64,000 nucleotides of DNA from Candidatus Liminaster caballi (GCA_018065085.1 JAGHUA010000022.1:1-64000); one strand, 5' to 3'. Shown: positions 51,255 through 59,203, numbered from the stretch's first letter. Numbers and translations are program-made. Notes: generated from the sequence alone by a model not told the origin.

Positions 51255-51683
51255 TCCGGCAGGCACACGCACCTCCACCACGTCGCCCGCCTTCTTGCCC
51301 AGCAGGGCCTCGGCTATCGGCGACTTGATCGAGATCTTTCCCTCGCGTATGTCCGCCTCATGCGGATTGACTATGGTGTAGGTGAACGTGCGGCCACGCT
51401 CGATGTTGGTGATCTCCACCTTGCGGAACAGGCCCACCGTGTCGCTTGCCAGACGTGCCGGGTCGAGCACCTGGGCGTTCTGCAATACCGAGGTCTTGAA
51501 CCTGATCTTGCTCATCACCCTGCGAAGGGCACGCTTCGCCGCGTGATACTCAAAGTTCTCGCTCAGGTCGCCCTTGGCGCGTGCCTCCGACAGTTCGTCC
51601 TTGGCCTTGGGCAGCTCCACCGTGGTCAGCTCGTTCAGCTCGGCCACCAGGCTGTCATAGCATTCTTTCGATAAATATTCCAT
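51219..51683 (-). CDS. greA: transcription elongation factor GreA
   Basis: 154 aa. Coiled-coil N-terminal domain with the acidic tip DLSENFEYH, which inserts into the RNA polymerase secondary channel and stimulates cleavage of backtracked RNA; C-terminal FKBP-like domain with GKKAGDVVEV. The Bacteroidetes form is slightly shorter than E. coli GreA. Convergent with the nuclease-helicase gene, with the two coding regions overlapping at their 3' ends. Repeats fill the upstream region. Confidence 0.95.
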   Translation of the reverse strand: MEYLSKECYDSLVAELNELTTVELPKAKDELSEARAKGDLSENFEYHAAKRALRRVMSKIRFKTSVLQNAQVLDPARLASDTVGLFRKVEITNIERGRTFTYTIVNPHEADIREGKISIKSPIAEALLGKKAGDVVEVRVPAGLQKLRIDSITL

Positions 51684-51687
51684 ACTT

Positions 51688-51806
51688 TAACGTCTCATCA
51701 TTTAACGTTTAACGCAGTTAAACATTTAACATTTAACGTCACATCATTTAACGTTTATCGCAGATAAACATTTAACGTTTAACGCAGTTAAACATCTAAC
51801 GTCTCA
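51688..51806. repeat. TTAACGT/TTTAACGCAGTTAAAC repeat, copy 2
   Basis: Several tandem copies of TTTAACGTTTAACGCAGTTA and ACATTTAACGTC, some with TTATCGCAGATAA, run from the greA start into the 3' end of the DUF4491 gene. Inverted copies (GTTTAACGCAGTTAAAC) can form hairpins. Confidence 0.85.
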
Positions 51807-52093
51807 TCATCCCTCCTCTTCGGGTTCTTCGGGAACCATCCCTTTCTGACACGTTCGCGTTGCTCGAATATCTCCAGGATGCTCCAAAGAGCCGAACATC
51901 CCGTCACGCCGATGATCGCCGCCATCAGCACGTCGTCGATGAACAGCGAGGCAGCCAGCAGAGCCACCCCCGCAAGGGCAAACACAGGCCAGCACCTGAC
52001 GCCCCAGTAGTATTCGGACTTGATGACAATCGGATGGAACACACCGATGATAAAGAACGTGGCCACAGCTATGATAATACCCTGATAATGCAT
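51788..52093 (-). CDS. DUF4491 family membrane protein
   Basis: 101 aa from ATG 52093 (MHYQGIIIAVATFFIIG). Three hydrophobic helices; conserved FHPIVIKSEYYWG and LWSILEIFEQRERVRKGWFP are the signature of DUF4491, small inner membrane proteins found across Bacteroidetes. Function unknown. A TATATTTGC promoter is on the reverse strand at 52115-52123. The last codons overlap the TTAACGT repeat. Confidence 0.85.
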   Translation of the reverse strand: MHYQGIIIAVATFFIIGVFHPIVIKSEYYWGVRCWPVFALAGVALLAASLFIDDVLMAAIIGVTGCSALWSILEIFEQRERVRKGWFPKNPKRRDDETLDV

Positions 52094-52230
52094 ATTCGGT
52101 TCTGTTTTTTGAGTGCAAATATAGTCAAAAGTCGGCAATTATCGGCAATCGAATAGTTATTTTTCCTTAAAACTGAAAAAATATGCACCTAAAATACCTA
52201 TTTATTATTACACATATCGCAAAAAAACAT

Positions 52231-52239
52231 TATCTTTGC
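52231..52239 (+). promoter_or_regulatory. promoter of the rubrerythrin gene
   Basis: TATCTTTGC, 45 bases upstream of the ATG. Confidence 0.75.
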
Positions 52240-52283
52240 CGCACCAATCATAAATTACATCAACCTTTTAATACGTATAGATT

Positions 52284-52847
52284 ATGGCAAAATGGATTTG
52301 TCCAGTATGCGGTTACGTTCACGAAGGTGACGCCGCTCCAGAGAAGTGCCCTCAGTGTAAGGTGCCAGGTTCAAAGTTTAAGATGATGGAGGAGAACAAA
52401 GGCCTTCAGTTTGTGACCGAACATGAGCTCGGCATCGCTGACGCCATCCCTGCAGGTGCTGAGGGCGACTTCATCCGTCAGGGCTTGCACGACCATTTCC
52501 TTGGCGAATGCACCGAGGTGGGTATGTATCTCGCCATGAGCCGTCAGGCCGATCGCGAGGGTTATCCTGAGATCGCCGAGGCCTTCAAGCGCTATGCCCT
52601 CGAAGAGGCCGACCACGCCTCGCGTTTCGCTGAGATGCTCGGCGAGGTGGTGTGGGACACCAAGACCAACGTTGAGAAGCGCATGCTCGCCGAGGAGGGT
52701 GCATGTGCCGGCAAGATGGAGATCGCCAAGATGGCAAAGAAGCTCGATCTCGATGCCATCCACGACTCCGTTCATGAGATGGCCAAGGACGAGGCTCGCC
52801 ACGGCGCCGGCTTCCAGGGCTTGTTCAACCGCTACTTCAAGAAGTAA
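52284..52847 (+). CDS. reverse-type rubrerythrin (NADH peroxidase-like)
   Basis: 187 aa. An N-terminal rubredoxin domain ([20 protein letters not shown]) precedes a four-helix ferritin-like diiron domain with [18 protein letters not shown] and [10 protein letters not shown]. This reversed order is typical of reverse rubrerythrins of anaerobes, which reduce hydrogen peroxide with electrons from the rubredoxin centre. Monocistronic with a consensus promoter and a strong terminator, as expected for an oxidative-stress gene. Confidence 0.93.
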   Translation: MAKWICPVCGYVHEGDAAPEKCPQCKVPGSKFKMMEENKGLQFVTEHELGIADAIPAGAEGDFIRQGLHDHFLGECTEVGMYLAMSRQADREGYPEIAEAFKRYALEEADHASRFAEMLGEVVWDTKTNVEKRMLAEEGACAGKMEIAKMAKKLDLDAIHDSVHEMAKDEARHGAGFQGLFNRYFKK

Positions 52848-52883
52848 CTCCTCCGTCATACGAAATCAAACACATCACGAAAA

Positions 52884-52925
52884 ATGACCCGTGGGGCTTT
52901 CATCGCCCTGCGGGTCATCGTTTTG
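52884..52925 (+). terminator. terminator after rubrerythrin
   Basis: ATGACCCG/CGGGTCAT with an inner GGGC/GCCC stem, then CGTTTT. Probably shared by the convergent DUF6261-like gene. Confidence 0.75.
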
Positions 52926-52989
52926 GTGCGCATCAGTGGTTGAGTGCCAGGAATTTGAGCACATTTGTGTTCATCTGTGGATCCTGTCA

Positions 52990-53919
52990 TCACGGCTTCA
53001 CCGTAGTTCCGTCGCCAGGCTTGGTGGTGCCTTGGTTCAGCTCATCGCTCACCGTGCCGTTGCCGCTGTTGTTGCTGCCCGTCGGGCCACCGTTGCCCGA
53101 AGTGCTGCCACCGTTGCCCGAAGTGCTGCCACCGTTGCCCGAGGTTCCGCCGTTCTGACCGCCGTTGCCGTTACCGTCGCCGTTGCCCGAACCGCTGGCG
53201 CCCACAGCATCAGCCTTCGCACGGGTGTAGTACTCCTTGATGACATTCTCCACATCGATGGCCATGCCCTGGCATGAGTGGCACTTGTCCTTCTCCGCTT
53301 CGATGGTCGAGTCGGTGAGCTGGGCGAAGTAGTTGACGGTCACCTTCATGCGGTCGAAATACCCCTGAACATCCTTGCGCAACTTCGTGGTATCCAGGCG
53401 GAACTGCTTCTCAGCGTTGCGGCTGTTGAACGACTCAAGGAACTGTCTGTTGGCCTGCGACAGCTTCGAGACGGCATCGGTCAGGCCGAGCTTCTCCATG
53501 TGGCGCGACAGGACGCGGTTCACGTCGATGACGAAGCCCTCGATGTGGGCATACTCCTTGTGGATAGCCTCGCGGCAGAGCTTGGCAGGGTAGATGCTGA
53601 GCAGCTCCGACTGGATCGTAGGGTAGAGCGCAGCCACCTGGGCGTCGGGCGAAAGGCGTGTGTTGAGCAGCACCGTACGGATGTAGCGGTAGAGGCGGTC
53701 GCGCTGCTTGTCGGCATCGTGGATCTCCTTGGTCATGCTCGACGCACGCGGCTTGTTCACCGCATCCTTCAGAGCCTGGATCGCGCCCTGATAGCCGGTC
53801 AGGAAGGTCTCGCTGAGGCCGAGGTTCTCGGGGCCATACTGGTCGATGAGCGTAGCCACCGAGTCACTTAGGGCCACGTAGTAGGGGTTGCTGAACGAAG
53901 TGATTGATCGTGTAATCAT
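52990..53919 (-). CDS. DUF6261-like protein with Gly/Asn/Ser-rich tail
   Basis: 309 aa. Residues 1-230 are alpha-helical and resemble the DUF6261 proteins of Bacteroidetes (ITSFSNPYYVAL, HDADKQRDRLYRYIRTVL, AEKQFRLDTTKLRKDVQGYF). The last 80 residues are a low-complexity tail built from SGNGGST-type units, encoded by a 21-bp tandem repeat, and end NNSGNGTVSDELNQGTT. There is no signal peptide. Its role is unknown; such proteins cluster with DUF4248, smalltalk and HU-like genes in mobile modules. The leader from the promoter box (TATCTTTGC, reverse, 54098-54106) is about 170 bases long. Confidence 0.6.
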   Translation of the reverse strand: MITRSITSFSNPYYVALSDSVATLIDQYGPENLGLSETFLTGYQGAIQALKDAVNKPRASSMTKEIHDADKQRDRLYRYIRTVLLNTRLSPDAQVAALYPTIQSELLSIYPAKLCREAIHKEYAHIEGFVIDVNRVLSRHMEKLGLTDAVSKLSQANRQFLESFNSRNAEKQFRLDTTKLRKDVQGYFDRMKVTVNYFAQLTDSTIEAEKDKCHSCQGMAIDVENVIKEYYTRAKADAVGASGSGNGDGNGNGGQNGGTSGNGGSTSGNGGSTSGNGGPTGSNNSGNGTVSDELNQGTTKPGDGTTVKP

Positions 53920-54097
53920 AATCTTTCTGTTTTTTGGGATTGAAAAAAATTATTGTTTATAGTTCTCACATAGAGGCAATAGCGACTGTCCGTGCCTTGG
54001 CGAGCGCATCACCCCGTCATGGTCAGCCAGAGCCTTGCTGCGCGAGCTCGTCACATGTGCAATGTGTCACAGCATGTTCCTCGCTGACCTTGACGAT

Positions 54098-54106
54098 GCA
54101 AAGATA
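54098..54106 (-). promoter_or_regulatory. promoter of the DUF6261-like gene
   Basis: Reverse strand TATCTTTGC; the nearest start codon downstream is at 53919, leaving a long leader. Confidence 0.65.
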
Positions 54107-54169
54107 CGCAATCCTTGGCAGATGCCCGGACGTTACCATACGTTCGCGCTCTTTGTGCGACCATTTCCC

Positions 54170-54394
54170 CTATGGTTCACCCAGGTGCTCAACAATCAGG
54201 CGTACTTCTTTAGGGGTGAGCCACTTGGATGTGCCTTTGTACTCGGCTGCCTCCAGAGCCTTCCACAGTTGCGGGCACCTTTTCACCCATGCCATCAGGT
54301 GATTGACCGCCGTGTGGGGCGACGCAGCATCCGGAAAGTACATCAGCGCCAGCTCCTTCTTCGTGTAGCATCGTATCTCGAATGTCTTACTCAT
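54170..54394 (-). CDS. DUF4248 family protein
   Basis: 74 aa. KTFEIRCYTKKELALMYFPD, then AVNHLMAWVKRCPQLWKAL and LTPKEVRLIVEHLGEP, match DUF4248, a small protein that nearly always sits with primase/VapE genes in Bacteroidales mobile elements. It probably contains a helix-turn-helix like that of excisionases. It overlaps the primase gene by 4 bases (ATGA), so it is translationally coupled. Confidence 0.85.
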   Translation of the reverse strand: MSKTFEIRCYTKKELALMYFPDAASPHTAVNHLMAWVKRCPQLWKALEAAEYKGTSKWLTPKEVRLIVEHLGEP

Positions 54395-55392
54395 ATCTGG
54401 TTTGGTGTTTGATGGTTATACAATCTGCCATCCGTCGCGCTGAGGTCGCGTTCCTGACCGACGCGCATCACGTAGGCATCCGAATAGTCCTTGCAGCCCT
54501 CAGGCAGAGCCACATACTCCAGCATGGGCAGTATCCGCTTGAGCTGCTCATAGAGCATCCTGCCCGGCTCGTCGTTGTCAGGCGACATTCGCCAACGTAT
54601 TTGCAGCCTCGCGGTCAGCTCACGCAGCAGGTCCTTGTCCTTAGCCTGGAGCAGCGTTGCCGAGCCTATCGCCAAGACCTTGTGACCATCGCTCATGTGG
54701 CTCCATGCGTCCGAGCATCCTTCGGCAATCCAGCACTCATCGCCAGTCTTCAGGTGGCGGACGATCGGCAGGTTGTAGATCGATGTCCGGCTGCCCGAGG
54801 GAAAGCGGAACCGAGGCTGTCCGTTCCCTTCGCCGTCCTTCACGCCAGGCTGTGAGGCGCATCCCAAGTTGCGGTTCTGCACCCCGATCAGCCGTCCGTC
54901 CACGTCGTAATACGGTATCTGAAGCCATGCCACACCCTCACGGTCGGTCCATGACGTGACGCGGCACCAGTTGACTACGCTCGGCTTGAGCCGTCGCCTG
55001 TCGAACAGGAACCTGCGTGCGCTCTCGCTCAGCCATGGGTGTTCGAAGAAGCGGGCGTATCTGGTGGGGTCGAAAGTCCCCTTCCTGTCCTCCATCGGCA
55101 GGCGAGGCTGACGGCGGTCGTCCTCGATGATCACGTTCCCTGTGTCGGCCAGCCATTCGCATGCCTCCCTGAACGACTTGTTCAGCACCATCATGGTCAG
55201 GTCGATCGTGTTGCCGCCGGCTCCGCATGCCCAGCATCGCCATACGTTCCTTGCCCTCGATATCGAGGCGCTCGGCTTGTGGTCCTCATGGGCGGGGCAG
55301 AGGAATCGCCCACGGCTGAGCGTCAGTCCGAGTCGCTCGGCGACCCCAAAACAGTCGAGGTCGCGGAGCTTTTGCAGTTCATCGTGTGTCAT
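54391..55392 (-). CDS. CHC2-type primase with TOPRIM region (mobile element)
   Basis: 333 aa from ATG 55392. The CHC2 zinc finger is present as FLCPAHEDH and VWRCWACGAGGN in the first 70 residues. A TOPRIM-like region follows with ECWIAEGCSDAW (Glu), and RMSPDNDEPG (the DxD) near residue 282. It is a primase of the mobile-element type that initiates replication of the element. It is coupled to the preceding DUF3987-like gene (4-base overlap) and to DUF4248. Confidence 0.87.
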   Translation of the reverse strand: MTHDELQKLRDLDCFGVAERLGLTLSRGRFLCPAHEDHKPSASISRARNVWRCWACGAGGNTIDLTMMVLNKSFREACEWLADTGNVIIEDDRRQPRLPMEDRKGTFDPTRYARFFEHPWLSESARRFLFDRRRLKPSVVNWCRVTSWTDREGVAWLQIPYYDVDGRLIGVQNRNLGCASQPGVKDGEGNGQPRFRFPSGSRTSIYNLPIVRHLKTGDECWIAEGCSDAWSHMSDGHKVLAIGSATLLQAKDKDLLRELTARLQIRWRMSPDNDEPGRMLYEQLKRILPMLEYVALPEGCKDYSDAYVMRVGQERDLSATDGRLYNHQTPNQI

Positions 55393-56714
55393 CGTCCGAT
55401 CATTTTGAGGTATCGGGGAGTCTTGGTGTAGAGACCCGTCTGGCGGCAGTATTCGATGTATCGGCGCTTCTTGTAGTTCTTCAGCAGGCCCTTCGCTTCG
55501 GTCTTGGTCTGATGCTGGCGGCACATCTCCTCAAACTCGGTCAGGCTGAACGAGTCCTTCGGCATATTGTCCAGCAGGTTCTTGGGCCCGGCCTTGATCG
55601 AGTCGTCGATGGCTGAGAACTCATTCTCGCTGATCTTGTCACCATACACCTGATACTTGCTCCACAGATCCATCGCCACAAGCCACTCCACATGCTTCGC
55701 CATGGCAGGAGTCCAGCGGCAGTCGTTGAGCAGCCAGAGTAGGCATCCCACCTTATAGCCGATGATGAGCGTGCGGTGCGAGAGCGTGAAGAACTCGTTC
55801 GAATCTGTGAGGTTGGCATATTCGGCCATGTCGTTCGAGAGACGGGCTATCACGTTGTCAAGCTCGGCGATGCGATGTGTGCCCTCGTAGGCCGAGAGAC
55901 GCTTCAGGTACTCGTCGATCTGCTGCTGCTTCTCATCGTCGAGGATGCCCTGCACAGGGATCTTGCCCGAGCGTTCGCCCTGCTCCTTATAGACACACAT
56001 GAAGCGGTTCCATGTGCCGTTGTGCATGTCGTTGCGGAAGAACTTACGCGCCTCACCCGGGGTGGTCGATGCGTTGATGTTGACTCGCAGGGTCGGATTG
56101 CCGGTCACACCGTCGGCAGTGGCACGCAGGGCTCCGAGCTTTTCCTCATCGAAAATGCCACGCAGCGTCTCGCTGATCTTCTTATGTCCGCCGCAGAGAC
56201 TGTTGAGCATCTCAATCTCAGGGATATTGACATAGAACGTGTAGTTGCCGGCCTTCTCGCATGCCATGGCGTTCTTGGTGAATGCCGGACCTGTGCAGTT
56301 GGACGGTGGTGCAAGGTAGTAGAGATCCGGGCATTCCTCCTTCGTCTTGTTCGTGCCCTTCTGCTTCTCATACTGCTTCTGATAGGCCAGATACTTCTGG
56401 AGCGTCTCATCGTCGTGCTGTCTGAGACGGCGTGTCACGATTTTCGACAGGCGTGTCAGTTCGCCTTTGCCGATACCCGAGACACCTACGAGGCAGCCCA
56501 GCATGCCACAGAGCCCAAGAACCTCGTTCGACTGATAGACGAACCTTGTGTTGCGCACCAGCGAGCAGATGGCAGGGTAGATGGAAGCGATCACTGCCTC
56601 GCGCATCTCCTTCGAGACAAGGCCTGATAGGAGAAGAATAAACTCCATGCCCGGCTCCATCAGCGAAGGCATCTTTGGAGCATGTTTCGACTGTAAAATT
56701 TGTTGAAATTTCAT
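55389..56714 (-). CDS. DUF3987/VapE-like mobile element ATPase
   Basis: 441 aa. The P-loop GVSGIGKGELTR is at about residue 77; FYVNIPEIEMLNSL is the Walker B-like region and INASTTPGEARKF follows. The layout is that of the DUF3987 replication proteins, which with CHC2 primases replicate integrative elements and satellites. No membrane segment. The spacer before it (56715-56923) holds GTCAGATGGTCAGATGTC-type repeats that may be an origin-like region. Confidence 0.78.
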   Translation of the reverse strand: MKFQQILQSKHAPKMPSLMEPGMEFILLLSGLVSKEMREAVIASIYPAICSLVRNTRFVYQSNEVLGLCGMLGCLVGVSGIGKGELTRLSKIVTRRLRQHDDETLQKYLAYQKQYEKQKGTNKTKEECPDLYYLAPPSNCTGPAFTKNAMACEKAGNYTFYVNIPEIEMLNSLCGGHKKISETLRGIFDEEKLGALRATADGVTGNPTLRVNINASTTPGEARKFFRNDMHNGTWNRFMCVYKEQGERSGKIPVQGILDDEKQQQIDEYLKRLSAYEGTHRIAELDNVIARLSNDMAEYANLTDSNEFFTLSHRTLIIGYKVGCLLWLLNDCRWTPAMAKHVEWLVAMDLWSKYQVYGDKISENEFSAIDDSIKAGPKNLLDNMPKDSFSLTEFEEMCRQHQTKTEAKGLLKNYKKRRYIEYCRQTGLYTKTPRYLKMIGR

Positions 56715-56923
56715 AGTAGCTTTTAATTGTTTGTTCTGTTAATAATTGCCTTTGGGATCAGGTGTCAGTTGGGTCAGATGGTCAGATGTCGTCTGATGTC
56801 CCCTTCTGTTGTTCAATCTATTAACTATTAGTTAGTTATAAGAGTGTTAGTAAGGGGTTTGAAACGGCTGATTCCATCTGATACCGTTTGATACTGACCC
56901 CTTGACCCCAGCGGTATTTGTTC
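56715..56923. other. repeat-rich spacer, possible origin-like region
   Basis: Contains repeated TCAGATGGTCAGATG, GTCTGATGTCC, CATCTGATACC and GTTTGATACTGACC motifs, both direct and inverted, plus an AT-rich stretch (TATTAACTATTAGTTAGTTATAA). This composition resembles origins of small replicons next to their primase genes. No promoter consensus is seen. Confidence 0.4.
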
Positions 56924-57283
56924 TCACTCAGCTTTCTCTACAAGGCCTTTTGCCTCTGAGAGCGCTTCGCGCACCTCCTGCATGACCTCAATGGCGTATG
57001 CGTCGATGTTGAAGTCTCGCGAGAAATGGAGTTCCTTGAAGTTCAGGCGGATGTAATCGTCCTCAGGGCGGAGGGTCATAGTGATGTGTGAGCCGCGAAA
57101 CGCATGGCTGTTACGTCTGTCTGTCTTATGACTCACCTTCTCCACGAATGTAGCGTTGAACTCATTTGTCAAGGTCAGTACCCCAGAGTAGCTCTTGCCC
57201 ACCTCAGGGAGATTGTCATCCACGAGCAGGGTCTTGATGTCGATGCCGAGTAGATAGTTCTTTTTGAATAATTGATTTTGCAT
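56924..57283 (-). CDS. hypothetical protein of the primase module
   Basis: 119 aa from ATG 57283 (MQNQLFKKNYLLGIDIK). Predicted mixed alpha/beta, with SGVLTLTNEFNATFVEKV, AFRGSHITMTLRPEDDYIRLNF as strands and a final helix AYAIEVMQEVREALSEAKGL. No family recognised. Leader of the operon into the DUF3987-like gene, with a TACCTTTGC promoter box (reverse, 57422-57430) about 140 bases upstream. Confidence 0.65.
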   Translation of the reverse strand: MQNQLFKKNYLLGIDIKTLLVDDNLPEVGKSYSGVLTLTNEFNATFVEKVSHKTDRRNSHAFRGSHITMTLRPEDDYIRLNFKELHFSRDFNIDAYAIEVMQEVREALSEAKGLVEKAE

Positions 57284-57421
57284 AGTAATGATCAATTAAA
57301 AAAAATACAAAGAAATAAATATCAGCAGCACACCACAACGACCGGTCAAGTTATGGGGGAAGCGGGCTGCAGAAACCAGAACGTTACTCCAAGGTAAATA
57401 GAGCGGCTCTTGCTTCACGGT

Positions 57422-57430
57422 GCAAAGGTA
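57422..57430 (-). promoter_or_regulatory. promoter of the primase-module operon
   Basis: Reverse strand TACCTTTGC. It begins two bases after the T8 run of the upstream operon's terminator, so the two signals abut; no clear -33 TTG is at the usual distance. Confidence 0.55.
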
Positions 57431-57431
57431 T

Positions 57432-57480
57432 AAAAAAAACAACAGCCTCCGAAACCTATTTTGGGGTTTCGGAGGCTGTT
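57432..57480 (-). terminator. intrinsic terminator with 15-bp perfect stem and T8
   Basis: AACAGCCTCCGAAAC/GTTTCGGAGGCTGTT around a 10-base loop, followed on the minus strand by GTTTTTTTTA. It is one of the strongest terminators in the window and ends the operon of the tag-bearing pair. Confidence 0.9.
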
Positions 57481-57531
57481 GGGAGGAATTGGGAATAGTT
57501 GTGAAGCGTTGGGAATTATGACATCTTCACA

Positions 57532-57921
57532 TTACTTGGTTTGTGGTTTCAGAGCTTCAAAGCGAGCTTGCAATGCTCCTATTTCATGTGTCTCATAATT
57601 GTAAGAACCATTCATCCATCGGCTGAATGCATCTTTCGGAACGTCTATTCCAAAACGTTCATTGAAGCCAGTCAATGACAATTGAACCATAGCACCAGCA
57701 TCTACGGCTGCTTTATGTGGCTTTAGTATTTCCTTCCATTCTTTGCCTTTTTTTTGAATTGCTTCTTTGGTAAGCTTGTCAAAAAGTGCATCTATGGCTT
57801 GGGTAGATCTATCTGCCTCTTGGGAGGCACTACCATAATAATTGTAGTTGTTCACCTGACTGTCTATATGCTCTACATTCTGCGAGCCATTATAGAAGTT
57901 ATATACTTTTCCTTCGCTCAT
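57532..57921 (-). CDS. tag-bearing small protein (unknown)
   Basis: 129 aa. Residues 5-25 carry YNFYNGSQNVEHIDSQVNNY, a beta-prone Asn-rich tag that also occurs at the C-terminus of the neighbouring 371-aa protein. The rest is helical, with KEWKEILKPHKAAVDAGAMV and a C-terminal DAFSRWMNGSYNYETHEIGAL. The AT-rich codons differ strongly from the chromosome. It starts 5 bases after the stop of the 371-aa gene, so the pair is one operon ending at the strong terminator. Function unknown; a two-component system acting through the shared tag is inference. Confidence 0.75.
   Translation of the reverse strand: MSEGKVYNFYNGSQNVEHIDSQVNNYNYYGSASQEADRSTQAIDALFDKLTKEAIQKKGKEWKEILKPHKAAVDAGAMVQLSLTGFNERFGIDVPKDAFSRWMNGSYNYETHEIGALQARFEALKPQTK
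57866..57897. repeat. 32-bp direct repeat, copy in the small protein gene
   Basis: Identical to 57958-57989. Encodes FYNGSQNVEHI on the minus strand in both genes. Confidence 0.9.
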
Positions 57922-57926
57922 ACGCT

Positions 57927-59042
57927 TTATTTTTGATAAGTGTTATCTTGTCGTTCAATATGCTCTACATTCTGCGAGCCATTATAGAATTGGTAGGTTG
58001 TGACAGGCCTGTTTTGTTTGAAAGACTCTTTTGCTTCACGCTCTACATCATCAGCCATGGCATCCCATGCAGTGTTGCGCAACATTTTATTGACTCTAAG
58101 AGTAAAATTGGTTAAATCCTGTATGCCATTAAACTCATCAGCTTGATTCAGTATTCCTTCTTTAATTTGGTCAACAGAAATCATCCTCTTAGCCGAATTC
58201 TTAAGTTTTGCAATCTCTTCTTTATACTCCGGTCTCTCTCGCCACGCCTCTTGTTGGCTCCTAAGCTTTTCGTTTTCTTCTTTAAGTTGTTTCTCTGTTA
58301 AATTTCCACTAATAATCGATTGTATAGCATCATACATTAACGAAGGATCATCTAGTCCTCCTGCCTCTTGTATATCGCTCTGGTCATAACATTCTGAAGC
58401 AATATCTTCTTTTAGTTTTTGCCAGTCTTCAAACCATTTTTTATACTTTTGAAGTTGTTCTTTCACCTCTATCAATTGTGAATTCAAATCATTAAATTGA
58501 ATTGATAATGTAGTTAACGACTTATCCTTTAATAATTTGAGCTGCTCTATTCTTTGATTAGAAACAGACTGCATCCGGTTCAGACAATCTTCAATCTGGA
58601 GATTGGAAGTCTGCATCATGTCGAGCACGGATTTGCTTGTTTCTATCCATTCAGCTGGTGTAGGTATAGGTTTCTGGGCTTCTTCCTCGGTCAAGACTAT
58701 GCTTGAAGTCCTATACTTCGCATCCATTTCTTTTCTTGAAATAGCACGACTTATAATGTCTCCGAGTTTCGGAAGAATGTGAGGACGATGTTTCGGAACA
58801 GGACATCCATATTCGTCTTCATAGCAGATTTGATCATATAATTCGCCTCTACAATGTAAATAGTAATCGTATTCATCACTTGCTACAGCAGCAAATGAAT
58901 CCATTTGCAATCTGTTATCTAACTGGTTTATGATATCATCCAGCAGATCATAATCGAAATAATTGGTGCATTCACCAACATGCTTGTAGATAGCTTTCGC
59001 ATTACCATTTTTTATATGATTAATCAATTCTTCTTTGGTCAT
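57927..59042 (-). CDS. large coiled-coil protein with C-terminal tag (unknown)
   Basis: 371 aa, AT-rich codons. N-terminal acidic helical domain (EELINHIKNGNAKAIYKHVG, FDYDLLDDIINQLDNR). A long coiled coil (about residues 135-215: ESTKSVLDMM-type, then NQRIEQLKLLKDKSL, QLIEVKEQLQKYKKWFEDW) and a second short one (about 250-275). The C-terminus ends TYQFYNGSQNVEHIERQDNT, the same tag that opens the next protein. No signal, no membrane segment and no known domain recognised. With the small protein it forms an operon in an accessory, probably transferred, region, as many anti-phage systems do, but there is no direct evidence of that role. Confidence 0.75.
   Translation of the reverse strand: MTKEELINHIKNGNAKAIYKHVGECTNYFDYDLLDDIINQLDNRLQMDSFAAVASDEYDYYLHCRGELYDQICYEDEYGCPVPKHRPHILPKLGDIISRAISRKEMDAKYRTSSIVLTEEEAQKPIPTPAEWIETSKSVLDMMQTSNLQIEDCLNRMQSVSNQRIEQLKLLKDKSLTTLSIQFNDLNSQLIEVKEQLQKYKKWFEDWQKLKEDIASECYDQSDIQEAGGLDDPSLMYDAIQSIISGNLTEKQLKEENEKLRSQQEAWRERPEYKEEIAKLKNSAKRMISVDQIKEGILNQADEFNGIQDLTNFTLRVNKMLRNTAWDAMADDVEREAKESFKQNRPVTTYQFYNGSQNVEHIERQDNTYQK
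57958..57989. repeat. 32-bp direct repeat, copy in the large protein gene
   Basis: ATATGCTCTACATTCTGCGA and then GCCATTATAGAA, identical to 57866-57897 and 92 bases away. Confidence 0.9.
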
Positions 59043-59074
59043 CTTAATGTTGATATTAGAGTTTTTTTTACTTG

Positions 59075-59203
59075 TTACTTCATCGGAGGATAATCTAACT
59101 TCGTGTCGTCTGCCGCCATCCTCATTGCAGGTTCGAGGTCGAAGACGTAGCTCGTATGTTGTATGGTTTTATTATTCTCTTCAAAATTCTCCTCCTGATC
59201 TGC
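59075..59203 (-). pseudogene. 43-codon 3' remnant of an unknown gene
   Basis: Open minus-strand frame from a TAG to a TAA, without a start codon. It has coding-like composition (TSYVFDLEPAMRMAADDT, then KLDYPPMK). Its GC content is higher than that of the genes around it. It probably marks the break where the AT-rich genes were inserted. Family not recognised. Confidence 0.4.

Noticed and set aside
59125-59150. tRNA T-arm-like GCAGGTTCGAGGTCG
   Set aside because: The flanks cannot form the T-stem or the other tRNA arms, and the sequence is part of a coding-like frame on the other strand.
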